The notes beneath the pieces are model-generated. The model searched no databases. It saw only the letters and a list, made by a program, of their open reading frames with translations, and was not told the DNA's origin. From Helopsaltes ochotensis (Eukaryota > Chordata > Aves > Passeriformes > Locustellidae): a stretch of 64,000 nucleotides of DNA. The stretch is taken from contig VXBM01000093.1 of assembly GCA_013400155.1 (NCBI GenBank), positions 611,192 to 675,191 of the forward strand. The letters are read 5' to 3'. The position numbers and the translations under genes are program-made. This document shows positions 26,401 to 38,400 of the stretch, one piece after another; within the stretch, counting starts at the first letter, position 1, and the number at the start of each line of letters is the position of its first letter.

Positions 26401-29400
26401 GCTTTAAATGTTTTCATGCCTCTGAGGTCAGACTAAAAAGCCTGTAGGCGCTGAGGCCAGTTTCTCCATCTCCTGAACTGCTGGTTTGATGCTCACTGTT
26501 CACCAGTGCTGTGTTAATGCATCTTATCTTGCTATTGCTGTGGGCAGGGAGCACTGCATATGTTTAGCTATCACAGGTCAGATGATGAGTGGGAACTCAT
26601 TAAACCACAGTAATTAATTGCTGGCAACCATCTGGCCACCCCTGAGCAGTCATGAACAACGTAAGCAGCAGAACTAATGGTGCCTCCTTGCCAGTATTTC
26701 TCTCTCCCATGTGGATCCTCTGATAGCTAATAAAAGCTGAGAGTTTATCTCCGAGCAGACACAAAGACAGCCTCTCTCCCCCCTCCTCTCCCCTATCTGA
26801 GCACCTGCTTTCATGTAATCTTTAGGAGCGGGGTGTCTTTGACACCTATAACATTCCATCAAACACTGATGGAGCTGGTTAATGCTTTACAAGTTATGAG
26901 GAAGCAACAGATTGATGCCATCGCAGCATTTTCTCTCTCATGCCGTTAAACAGGAAAAAATAGGTCTTTTTAATCTATCCAGTAACCTTTGCTGAGAGGT
27001 AGGTGGCAGTTTTGTTATATTGGCAGCTGCTTTAAAACCTGGGCCTGGGAAGGGTTGCTTTAAGGTTTTATAATATAAAACCTCCCAGTCCTGCACCATT
27101 TTAATGTGCTAAGTAAAAGAAAGTTGCGCTTCCCTCAAAGTTATTAAATTTAATTGAGATCACATTGGGACAAAATGTTATTTTCCTAAATGCCCATGTT
27201 GCAAAAAAAATTAATCTTGTTTGCCTGCAAGATTGATGCTGGCTCTGCTGAAACAGGCTAGATGCTACAATTAGATATATTTAATTCCTCCTCAGCATGC
27301 TCTGTAATGTGATTTCATCTCCTTCCCCTTCTTCTTTTCTTTCTGTTTCAGTTATGATGGGCTGTGGTGTCTGCCCAGCTCTGGGCACAGCATGGGGACT
27401 CGCACTCAATTTGAAGCACTCAGTGCTCAGCAGCATTAGCACTGTGGCCTGGGGAGCAGGGAGAGCTGAGGAGCAAGGGCTTCTTGGCAGCATGTGCATC
27501 ACACACCATTTCTTAGCCACTGCAGGAGCAGGGAAGGGAGATCTCAGGGATTCTGGGGGCTCTGGGAGAAGGGTGTCACTGGGAGAAGGCAAGCCACTCA
27601 CCCTTTCCTCAGGGATGGGCGCGGTGCAGAGGCTGACGAGCACGATGACAATGGCAGTGAGGGCACAGAGGATGAGGGCGAAGTAGAGGTAGTGCACGTC
27701 CTTCACCAGGGCTGGTCTCCTGTCCTCCTCCCCACAGGACGGGGCGGTATAAACTAAATCCATGATCATCCGGACCGCGCCGACGGCGAGCCCGGCCATG
27801 AGGCCCCAGAAAGCTCCCTGAGAAAAGGCAAGCACAGAGAAAAGGTCACTGCAAATTACCTCTGGCTGTAGTTTTCCCTCTCCCCTCCCTCTCTCTCAAG
27901 ACTTTTTATGCTGATGGAAATCCACACTGAGGTGCATCAAAGGAGAATTTTTTCAGGCAGAAATCCTCATTTTCTCTCTCTGCCCTTGAACATGGAGCAC
28001 AAACAACGCAAGAATCTCCTCCTAACAACACTCCTCCAATGAGACGTTGAACACACCATCCCTAAATGGCAGAACAACTTGCCTTTCATGCTTTCAAATG
28101 GGACTGCCATAAAGTACCACTTGCAGTGACTTCCTAGGAGCAAACCCACACCCACCAGAGACTGGGCTAAGATCCCCTAATGCACGCCAGGAAAGGCTGT
28201 CTAATTGTCACACTTCAGCTGGCCTGACTCCAAGTTTAAAGAGTCTCAAAGGGTAAGTACTGAGGGAAGAGATATTTATTTATTTTATCAAATTAAATAC
28301 ATGTATCAATTGGCTGTTGACACCTCACTTACAGGCTCATTAACCCTCTTCCAGAAGATTGCCAAGATGAAGAGAGCTGTGACTGGTGGGGACAGATAGC
28401 TGCCTATGGACTGAATGTAGTCGAAGAGCTTTCCGCTGTTGGCTGTCTGAATGACTGGGATCCAGAGAATGCTGACCACCACAAGGATGACGATGAACAC
28501 TCTGAAAGAGAAGGATAAAATTGTATTAACTCTGTAGGTAGATTTGCAGCAAAACACGCTCTCAAGCTGCTCTTGGAATTCTCTAAGAAAAAATCCACAG
28601 ATCACTCTCAAGAACCTTTACTTGTGCACACAGGGAAAGAGCCTGGTGTGTCCTAAAGTGTGACATGGTCTTCAATGACCTTGCTCTTGGGTGTGACAGA
28701 AAGAGGGAGCTGGTAGCTTGAGGAAGCAACCTTTCTGCCACATTTCCAAGCAGGTAATGTGCTCAGTCTCTTGCCTTTGCCAAATTCCAACTCGTTTGCT
28801 ACTTACCAGCATTGTGTTTGGGGTCTCAGGTGAATATTGTAACGATCCTCTGCCTTTGCACTGTGTGCCACAGAGGTTTGTCCATTTGCTGAGCAAGAGG
28901 TATTTGTCCTCTACCCACTCTGCCATGGCAAAGTGTGAGTTTGCCTGCAGCCCTCAGCCACGACTCAGCAAAGTTTAGGACATAATGCTCGTGACTGGAG
29001 AGCAAAACCTCCACACTTAATGCAGCCTAAACTCCCCTGTCTGGAGGAGAACTTTATGTGCCCCTGATAAAACAAAGCTTTTCTGCAAAGGACACTACAA
29101 CTTATCACAGAGACAGAAAGCTGGGAGGCTCAGCTCTGCACTTTTCCCTGGGAAAAAAAAAAAAAAGGCGCAATTGCAACATATCACTCCTGTCTGATGC
29201 AAAAATAACATTTGTTATGGACCTCTAGCGACAATGACTGGAGCACTTTTGGCTTTTCTGAAAGTTACATTTAAAGCAGTATTTATAAGTTTAGAGAGAA
29301 GAGAGGCAGTTATCTGCTTAGCTCAGTGGAACACTCAGAGTTTCTCCTTGACCAGGCCCATCAAAGATGAAGCTGGAGAAGGTAATGCTCTTTCCCAAGC

Positions 29401-32400
29401 TGTGCTTTTGCTCTGTGTTGTAGGTACCAGATTTTTCTCAGTGAGTCCTGCCTGGAGGATGTAAAAGCAGCGCTCAGAGCAGATGATGAGAGGAACGAGA
29501 CATGAATAAATGCAAGGACCTGCCCACGATCATCAGCTCCTGCTCCGAGGCCTGCTTGCGGACCCGCTGCCAGATGTCGATGACGAAGAGGGTGCTGCTG
29601 CTGTTGAAAACCGAGGTGAGGGAACTCATCAGGGCTGCCATCATCACTGCAATCATCAAACCCCGGAGCCCTGCGGCAGCAAAACACAGAAGGGCAATCA
29701 GGACTGCGCCTTGGGCCTCTGAGCACTGCTTTTTCCATCCTGCTGTCTGGTGTCTGCAGTAAGATCTCCACATCCCTAGGATGGGTAAGGGCAGCCTGAT
29801 CCCCCCGTGCAGAGCCTGGCTCACTCCCAGCTCCACATGGTGTTTCTCACCGTCAGGCATGAGTTCAATCACCAGCTTGGGGTAGGCAATGTTGGAACAA
29901 CCCACAGCAGCTCCACAGACCCTTTTGCAGATCTCTGGGTCCACGCAGCCCACTTCATCTGTGGAACACAGGGAAACAGCAAGGAGTCAGCGCAAACCCC
30001 ACTGAGCCATAGGTTGTTTAGATCAAGGGAACAAATCCTCATGCCTTGTGCAGTTTAATGTAAGTTCAGAGGTGGAATACAGCTACAGTGAGAGGAGCTG
30101 GAAAATGCTTTATATCATATAACAGAAGTGAAACTTTGAGATGAAATTCTGTTCAGGATACAGCTAAAACTCTCCTGGGTGTTGCATAACTGTAATCCTC
30201 GATGATTTGTCACTAGTGGGAACTGGACTGTTTCCATGAACCTGTCAGCTGGGTTCCCAGAGATGCTGGAGGCTCACTTACTCCTGTTTAGGAAGTCTGG
30301 GAAATAGGCTCTTTCCTCTGGGAGTGGTCCTTCTAACCAAGTTATTCTTCCTGGAAAGGCTCTGGAGAAACCAGCAATGAGAGCTCCTTGGGATATAAGG
30401 GAGGCTTGTTTAGCCTAATCCACCAGGACCTAAATGAATCTGTGTGGTAGGTTGCTAAAACTCTCCAAAACACCTTTTGGATGCAATCCCTAGGACCTGA
30501 AGGATAACCTCAGTGCTCCATGAATTTAATTTCAGTGACTCCCTCCAGATAGAGCAATGAATGCAATGTTCACAGCATGGAGCTACAGCATGGATCCCAG
30601 TGGCCAAGTATGCCCCTTATGGCTACTCCTGGTGATTTTTGCCACTGTGGGAGAACTGGAGGTGGAGGGAGGGCTTGGGAACACCTCAGTGCAACACCTC
30701 AGGAATCTCAGTGAGCATGCCTGCAGGACAGCAGTTTCTAAGATGTAAAATGCAGGCAGACCTGTGTGGGATTAGAGGTCACAGCAGGTATGGAGCCCCG
30801 TGTTAAGAAAGATGGGAAGCCTTACCTGGGAAAAGAGCTCTGCTGATCATTCCTGGCATGACTATGAAAAACACAGGCAAGAGTTTCAGATATCCTGCAA
30901 ACACTGATCCACCTTTGGCATGGGAGAGATTCTTGGCAGAGAGAGCCCTCTGGACCATCACCTGCAACCAGGGCAGAAAGGGAGCAGAGAATGAAACTGA
31001 AGCACAGCAGAGAGAGCAGGATCCATTCTCTCTGTCTCTCCTTCTCAGGGATGACTTTCATCCTGCAGGATCCCAGCATGTTTTTCATGCCAAGGACAGC
31101 TTTCCCACCTCGCTGACTGCAGCCTGCTGCCACTCCTCAGAGCTCAGTCCACAGGCTACAGGAGAGGGCAGCGTGGAAATTTCCTTTACAGGAATAATTT
31201 CACCCTTGACTGAAATGAAGCCACCTTGAGGGCTGGAGACAGCGGCTGTATGGCAGCAAGAGACACGGAATGAAGCAGACTGTGGGTGTTTTGGTAAAAG
31301 CTCAGTGGTGGGGTTTTGTAATTATCCCATCTGAAAGTACAGAAGCACCGCGTCTCGAGAAACACACACAGCTTGCTTTGTTTGTAGCTTAAATAGGAAT
31401 AAGGGACAGGAGACATCTGGGAGTATGAATGGAGGAATATTGTCTGGAGGTCCACTCAAGGTCACAGCACAGCCAGCTCCAGATTCACATTTTTATATCC
31501 TTGTCATGCTAACTGCATGAAGACTCCCAGTACTCACCAGCCCACAGTGGGATAAAGACGGATGAAAACAACCTGTTCTCACTGCACTAAGAAGTGCATA
31601 AAATTAGCAGCTTGCTGAGAAGGTGGAAGGAGTGAGACATTCTGGTCTAGACCAGTAAAAAAAGTAGCAACTCTTCCACACTGAGGGACAGTGATTTTTC
31701 AGCTCACAGATCCACAGACTGAGGAGTGGACTGAAAATAACGCTGTGGTGGTTTGTCTGCTCAGGGAAAGATTTTATTTACCTGGTCAGTGCACCAGCAC
31801 CAAATAGCCACCACGGTAAGACCAAACATAAGGCCAGGCCAGGGAAGGTCTCCTGTGATGGGATCCCTGAGCACATTAAAGGAATCTGCGCGTGGGATGT
31901 GACAGGTTGTGTTTGGGACCGTGATCTTTGGTATTGCTGTCATGTATTTCTCCTGAAGTCCTTCATACCAGCCAACTTTTTCAAATCCTGTAAAGAAAAC
32001 GCTAGTGATTTAAGGACTGTTGCATCCTGCAAAGTTATTTTCTTATCTGAGTCTCATGATTACTTTTCTTTTATCTTCCTCTTGTCTCTTTTACTTTCCA
32101 TTCCACCCTTGCTTTTTGCAGTCAAAGTTTCTACAGAAGTCAGCTGGATTTTGCCCGCAGTCCTTGTGGTTTAAACAGCACATTCTGGAAGAGGATCAAT
32201 GCAGGAAAATCTCCATGATCCTAATCCCTGCAATGTCATCAGCATCTAGTTTTTACTTATACACCCTCCAAGAGCTAGAGCTGGAAAGTATAACATGAAA
32301 AAATACACACCTGGTTTAGATATTTCTGTTTGCCAAGAAGGCTTCAAACAGAGACTGATGATGGTCATTGCCTTGTTGCTCTTTATTTTTTTTATAACGC

Positions 32401-35400
32401 TCAGTTACACCCACATGAATCCACAGTAACTCCAAAAGTCAACAGTGGAAGTCAGCAGAAGTACTCTGAGTTGACATGGGCTTAACGAGAGCTGAATTTG
32501 GCTCTGAGAATGTGATGTTCCAAAGTTCTTTGGCAACTCCAGTGAGGTGAAGTTATCCAGAGCCTCACCTCCACACAGTTAGTGCGAAGGATGAAGAAAG
32601 TATGATGGCTTGGAGAATGAGACTTGTGCTGGCACCACTTCTGTGAATGCTTGAAACTCATTTCTGCACCACACATGGAAGTGTGAGGCAGCCTGCTAAG
32701 GTGCCTTTAGTGGCCTTGGGACCCCTAAGCTGCTGTGGGGTGCTACTGCAGGTTCCTCTTACCTATGAACATGAGGACAAAAGCTCCCACCACCATGATT
32801 ATGGTCTGCAGCAGGTCTGTGTAAATGACAGCCGTCAAACCCCCTGCCAGGAGAAGCAGAGACAGCAGTCAGTGTGTCACCATGCACAGGGAAACAGGTA
32901 CCTCACCTACAAAAACGCTTTCTCCAGCCCCAGACCGGTGATTTCAGGGCAGTCCCACTGGGAGAAGTTGGCACTGAACTGGTCCCCTGGAGCCCATAGC
33001 TGTCACAAGCCCTCCCAGGAGGAGCAGTGTGGAAAGTTTTCCATGTTCATGAGAGAACTTGGAGGCAGCTCAGCATCTTAACAGCTAAAGCTGATAATTT
33101 TGCAGAAAGGGAACAAAATAGCAAATATGGGCAGTGATAACTTCCTGCACAGAGGGAGCCAAGAGCCTTGTGCAGTGTTAGAAAATCCTCTAAAATAGTG
33201 ATATTCCCCCCCACAGCACTTTCCCTTGGGCCAGGAGGGGAGAGGGGAAGAGTCAAAGGTCTCCAACACGTGGGAGTGACAAGGCAGGTACTACCAGCAA
33301 CTGGGGCAATCTCTCCCTCAGACCAGGACCTGAATGCTCTTTCCCCTCTGTAGGAAATGGGAAACTTATATCCTAGGCTCCAGTTTATAATGTGTCCTTT
33401 AAAACCATTTACCAACTATGGTGTAGACGGCAGTCACTGCTAGCAGGAGCACAGTGGACAAGTAGAGGTTCCAGCCCAAAGAGATTTGGATGAACAATGC
33501 TCCAGCAAAAATGTCTGCCTGGAATAAAAAAACCAAAACAAAACAAGGGCAGTCTGGCATTAGTAGTGCTTCGTGCAAGTGAAATCTAATAAAGCAGCCT
33601 GCAGCCCTCTGCGGCTGAAAGCACTGACAGGGGAGGACACCGGGAAGGTGAACTGGGAGCGGAGGAGAAGAGCTGTTGGGACTCTTGGCTCTGAACCTTG
33701 TTTTGCTGTAAGGAAAAACTTTCCTCCAGGTCAGAGCTTTCCGGATCTGGGAGAGCAGGAGGGTGAAAATGAAGGTGCTACGCCAAGGGAATGAAAAGTT
33801 ATCAAAATAAAGACCAGTTTGAGTCACAGAACCCTGGCTGGCACAGAGAAGAACTGGTGTGAGCTGTCACTTCTTTTAATGACTGTGAACACATGCCTGG
33901 ATGGCACAGCCCATGTATCCACAGGCAGACACAGAAGGGAAAGAGGGGAATTAGCAGAGACCTTACTCTTCCCAGGGCTGTCTCTTGGTGGCCTCACAGA
34001 CCAAGAGACACTCCCTCTTGAAAGACTCACTGATATCTTGTACCATGATTTGTTTATCTGAGAAGGTTCAACAGGTGGTTTTTCTGTTCATGCAGTTCAG
34101 CATGTTAGAGTGACTCCAGAAAAACAAGTTACACCTGCTGAGGACCTCACTAGAAATTCAGAAACCCCCATCAGCTGTTTTTTGTTTGGACCTTCTGGCA
34201 GAGAGTGACACCAGAATCCGAGTGAAACCTGGAATTACACAAATAACGTCATTCAAAATTGCAGAAGGTGATATGGGAGATGTTTATGTTGGGAAAGCAG
34301 GTAGAGGGACACCTGCAGGTCTGGTGTGGGGTGAGATACAGGTGAAGACCTTTGCCAAGGGAGACAGAAGGGGCGGGGCAGGAATTCCATCTGCTGCATC
34401 TGAATTGAGCACCTTAAAAGCAAGGAGCCAGTGCAACCCCTGAGCTCTGCGGGCGTGGGACACGACACCCCAGGAGCCCCTGCCCCTCCTGGGGCTTGGC
34501 TCCCCAGCAGGAACACAACCACCCCTGCGGCCGGGCAGGATCAGTCCTCTGACAACACTGCTTATTGAGATCTCTCTTTTCTCTGCGAGCCTAGAAGACT
34601 CTGCAGTGCCCTGGTTGTTGACCTATGTTTGGGCAGAAAGCACGGGGAGAAAAATCCTTCTTGTAACCAAGTGCCTGCTGTCCAGCCAGCCGCTAAATGA
34701 GCTCTCCACAAACAATAGCTCTGCTTAATAGAAAGCACCTGTCATGGCCATAAACTCCCCCAGCCACATCCGTCAGCCACGCGTGAATTGGCTGCACAGA
34801 GGAGAAACCACTGAGATGAAACAGCAGTGATGGGGGCCAGGGTCCTGCTCTGAAAAGCACTGGCAAAAGCTGCTCTGCTGAAGGTCACTCTGAAAGACAG
34901 CTCTGTTCCCTGCCTTCACTGTGTGCCTGCGCTCGCTGTGGGCTGCTGCAGCACAGAGTTGCCATTTATCCTTCGCAGGTAAAGAGGGTTTCAGTGCCTC
35001 TTTGCAAGACCTCACTCACACTGCCACCAGGGGCAATGCTTTGATCCCACAGAGGAGGCTGGAGGCAGTGGTGACAGCCGTGGGTGACATGACCAAGAGC
35101 TGCCCATTAGAGGAGGAAATCTATCCCACACTCCCAGCCTGGAGCTGCTCTTAATGCCCCTCCCAGGAGCTGAGACATAATAAGCCTGGGAGAAGGACCT
35201 TGAAGCCACATGAGTGTTTTATCTCCAGTCAGTGTCTCCCAAGGCAATTTGACATCTGAATATTTCAGAAGGGTCTAGTGAAAACTGGCTTGTCCTGACC
35301 TTGGGATAATCAGCTGGAGACAAAGGACTGACACCTTCAGTCCCTGTAATGGACTCTCAAATACACTCCTCTCCCTCCAAGGGCACGGGTAGTCCTTAGT

Positions 35401-38400
35401 AAATATCTGAGCATTACTCCTGTTTCTTTCTGAATGGCATTTAAAAGGGGGAAATACCCAGTAGGCTACACTGGGTTTTGGTTACTGACAGGGTACAATG
35501 CTACAAGAAATTCAGAAAAAACACTGAGTTTGATCTTAGGCCAGAACCTACCTACCTTTCACTGTACTGTTTTTGTGCAACACAAATGAGAGAGAGAGAG
35601 CAACACCATAAAATACCTAGTGCTGAAAACTCGACTGTAAAAACCACAGCAGCTTTACGATAATTCAAGAGAATTTCATCTCTACAAGATGCAGCCAGGC
35701 AGATTTTCAGATGGGTAAATGCAGCCCTTCCTCTCTCTCTGATGCCTCATGTTTGATGTGATAGAAGAGGAAAAGCAGGCAGACAGCCCACGGTACTTAG
35801 ACTGTTTAGTAATTAGTTGCACAACCCTGTAAGGTTCTCAGTGTGCGTTGCTGTTTAATGAGGGCTCTGTCTCTCTTAGGAAGGGTCTCCATGATCGATA
35901 GAGAGGCAAGAGCAGCACACTAACACCCTGCTGCTGTTCCTGGGGGCAGGCCTGGTCCTTTGAAGGAGTTCTCTCTGAGCAGCCCTGCCTTGTCCCGGGA
36001 TGCCCCATCCCTGCCCTGGGCACAAGGGGGGTGCGGAGCTGGATACGTACGGATATCCTGGTGAATATGTACACAATCAGGGACAGCACGGACATGTAGA
36101 TTTGTATCCTCTGCCCTCCAAACCTCTTCTGCAGGTACTCAGGCATGGTGACAACTCCTGCTGCGATGTAAACCGGCACGAAGATCCAGCCCAGAGCCAG
36201 CAGTGGCCAGATGGCCTGTTAAAGAGACAGAGAGTAAAGGCACAGGATTCAGCTCATGGGAACTGCTTCTCCCCCTGCTCTGTCAGTGGCCATCCTAGGA
36301 ATGCAGAGAGGTACAGTGCCGTGCAATGTATTTGAGAAGCACACTGACTTTTTCTCCCTGCTCAGAAGATGAGCCAGCAGCTGGAGGAATCATTACAATT
36401 CAGTTTGAAGCTTTTGAAGATCTCCTAAGGCCTGTATTTCTCTCTGTCATGGGTGTCACTTCTTCCTCCATCCCCTGGTCTTTTGAGCAGGGTGGTCTAT
36501 TCTGTTGCTCTGGTTCTCTGAAAGGTGCTGGTTTATTTGGTGGCCTTTAAAACTACTGATGCTGTGGCAGTGAAGAGTTAAGTGATTCAGAGCAGGATGG
36601 GAGCATCTGTTTGTTGCTTGATTAGCAAGTGATGAGGCTGAGGCAGCAGGCTGTCCCTCTGGAGCATAAAAATAAGCAACAGCAAGACTCTGCTGGGATG
36701 TTCTCCTTGCAGGCTGGCGCAGATGTGCTTCTGTCACTGGTAGATAAAGAGGCACTTTAGTTGCTTTGCCACAGGTGAAGAGTCTTTTGGAAAGAATAAA
36801 GGCATTCCTCATATATTTCTTCTTTGATACCCAGCAAAAGCCAAAACAGGAGAACTGAAATGTAAATGAGAGCCACTGGATCATCAAACCTCACCTCACC
36901 TGGTTGTCTCTGGCCATTATCTTTCATTTTTACATTTATTTTGATCAGTTATTTCAGTTTTCAGAAAAAACCTGATCCCTGTGAGCAGAGCTTGTGACTG
37001 ACTGAGAGCAGCCGTGGCTCCTGCAGTGGCAGAGACTGGCTGAGGTGAAAGATGCTCATATGATCCCTCCAGCTGAATGATGTCCCATGGCACAGGGAGA
37101 GAGTAATGGCATATGTAAGTTCTCTTTCCAATCTGAAATAAATTAATCTGAACTCATGAAGTTAGATTTGCCCTGAAACACAATCTTGTCTTCATGAGCT
37201 TCTAAAGTGACTTGAATAGATTTCCTTTGAGTACAGCAATATGATGTCCTACATGCACCAGGCTGAACACAGTCTCTGTTTTCTTCACAAAGGATTTAAA
37301 GGTGACCTTAATGGTCTAGGAAAAACCATTGCAGTGAATACATACCCCAGGCGAGAGCTTTTGGTGGGCCCTGCCTGCGCTTGGCAACATTTACACTGTC
37401 TGCTGAGGTAGGCAAGAGATGCAGAGTTAGGTGAGTGATGCTTCTTGTGAGGCTGGCACTAATCTCATTCCTCATCAGCTGAGAAATTTCATTAGCACCA
37501 CACGCCAAGGGCCTGGTTTTCATGCTCTGTGTGGTGTCAGTGGCAATTTTCCAGGCCACTTCAACAGGGCAGAATGAGACCTGCCTTCACATCCAGATGT
37601 TCACCCCAGAGATGCCACATTTTGGCAGCTGCCAGGTGAAGAGAGTGTTGCTGATTCTCATGGATTTACAGTGAACATGGGAGCACATGTTGCTTTTTTT
37701 TTGCTTTTTTTTTTTCAGCTCCCTGTACCCAGAATCCTGTGATTATCCAAGTACCTTTCCAGCATTCATTATCCTTCATTTTAATCTTCACAAGTGCAGA
37801 CTAAAGCTTAAAAATAAGGCCATGTACCACTGGGAAGGCCAAAAAGCTAATAATTCTAGTGGATTTCACTTAAACTAAAATAAAGATCTCATGTTTCCAA
37901 GGCTGTCGGAATGTCTGGAGGCTTCTCTCCTGAGAGCTGAGCACTTGCTGCTGCTGCTGCTGCTGCTGTTAGACACCTGATTTTGGAGAGAAACCCCAAT
38001 CCCTCTGTAAACAGTGACATCTCAGTTGATGAGAGAAGTGACTCTTACGTTCCACTCGAAGCCCCCGACAGCCAGGCCCCCAGCTGCTGCAGTGCCCGCC
38101 AGGCCCATGAAGGAGCCACTGCCCACGTCGCTCGACATCAGGGATGCTCCAATCTGAAACACACAGGGCACAGGGATAAAACTGAGAAAGTCACACTGAG
38201 GAACTTCTGCACCAACCCAAGCATTTCCTCCCAGAAAGTCTCTTTCTCCAGGATCTCATGTCCTTGTAGTTAGGCAGCTGGGTGCTAGCGGAGAGTTGAG
38301 TTTTCCTTCACCGCTTGAAAGCCCCCGCATTTTTATACCTCAAAGTATGTTCCTGCTCCCTTCCACTGCCCCCACTCCAGTGCAAAGCTTAATCTCAGAA

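Larger units (their letters stand above)
27818..33412 (-). other. SLC5A9 introns 5 to 11 between 27.8 and 33.4 kb
   Basis: These introns run 27818-28332, 28502-29519, 29671-29850, 29959-30825, 30962-31781, 31988-32762 and 32844-33412. All have GT..AG ends. Intron 9 is only 180 bases. Apart from an A run near 29153-29166, I saw no repeats or other genes. Confidence 0.75.
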
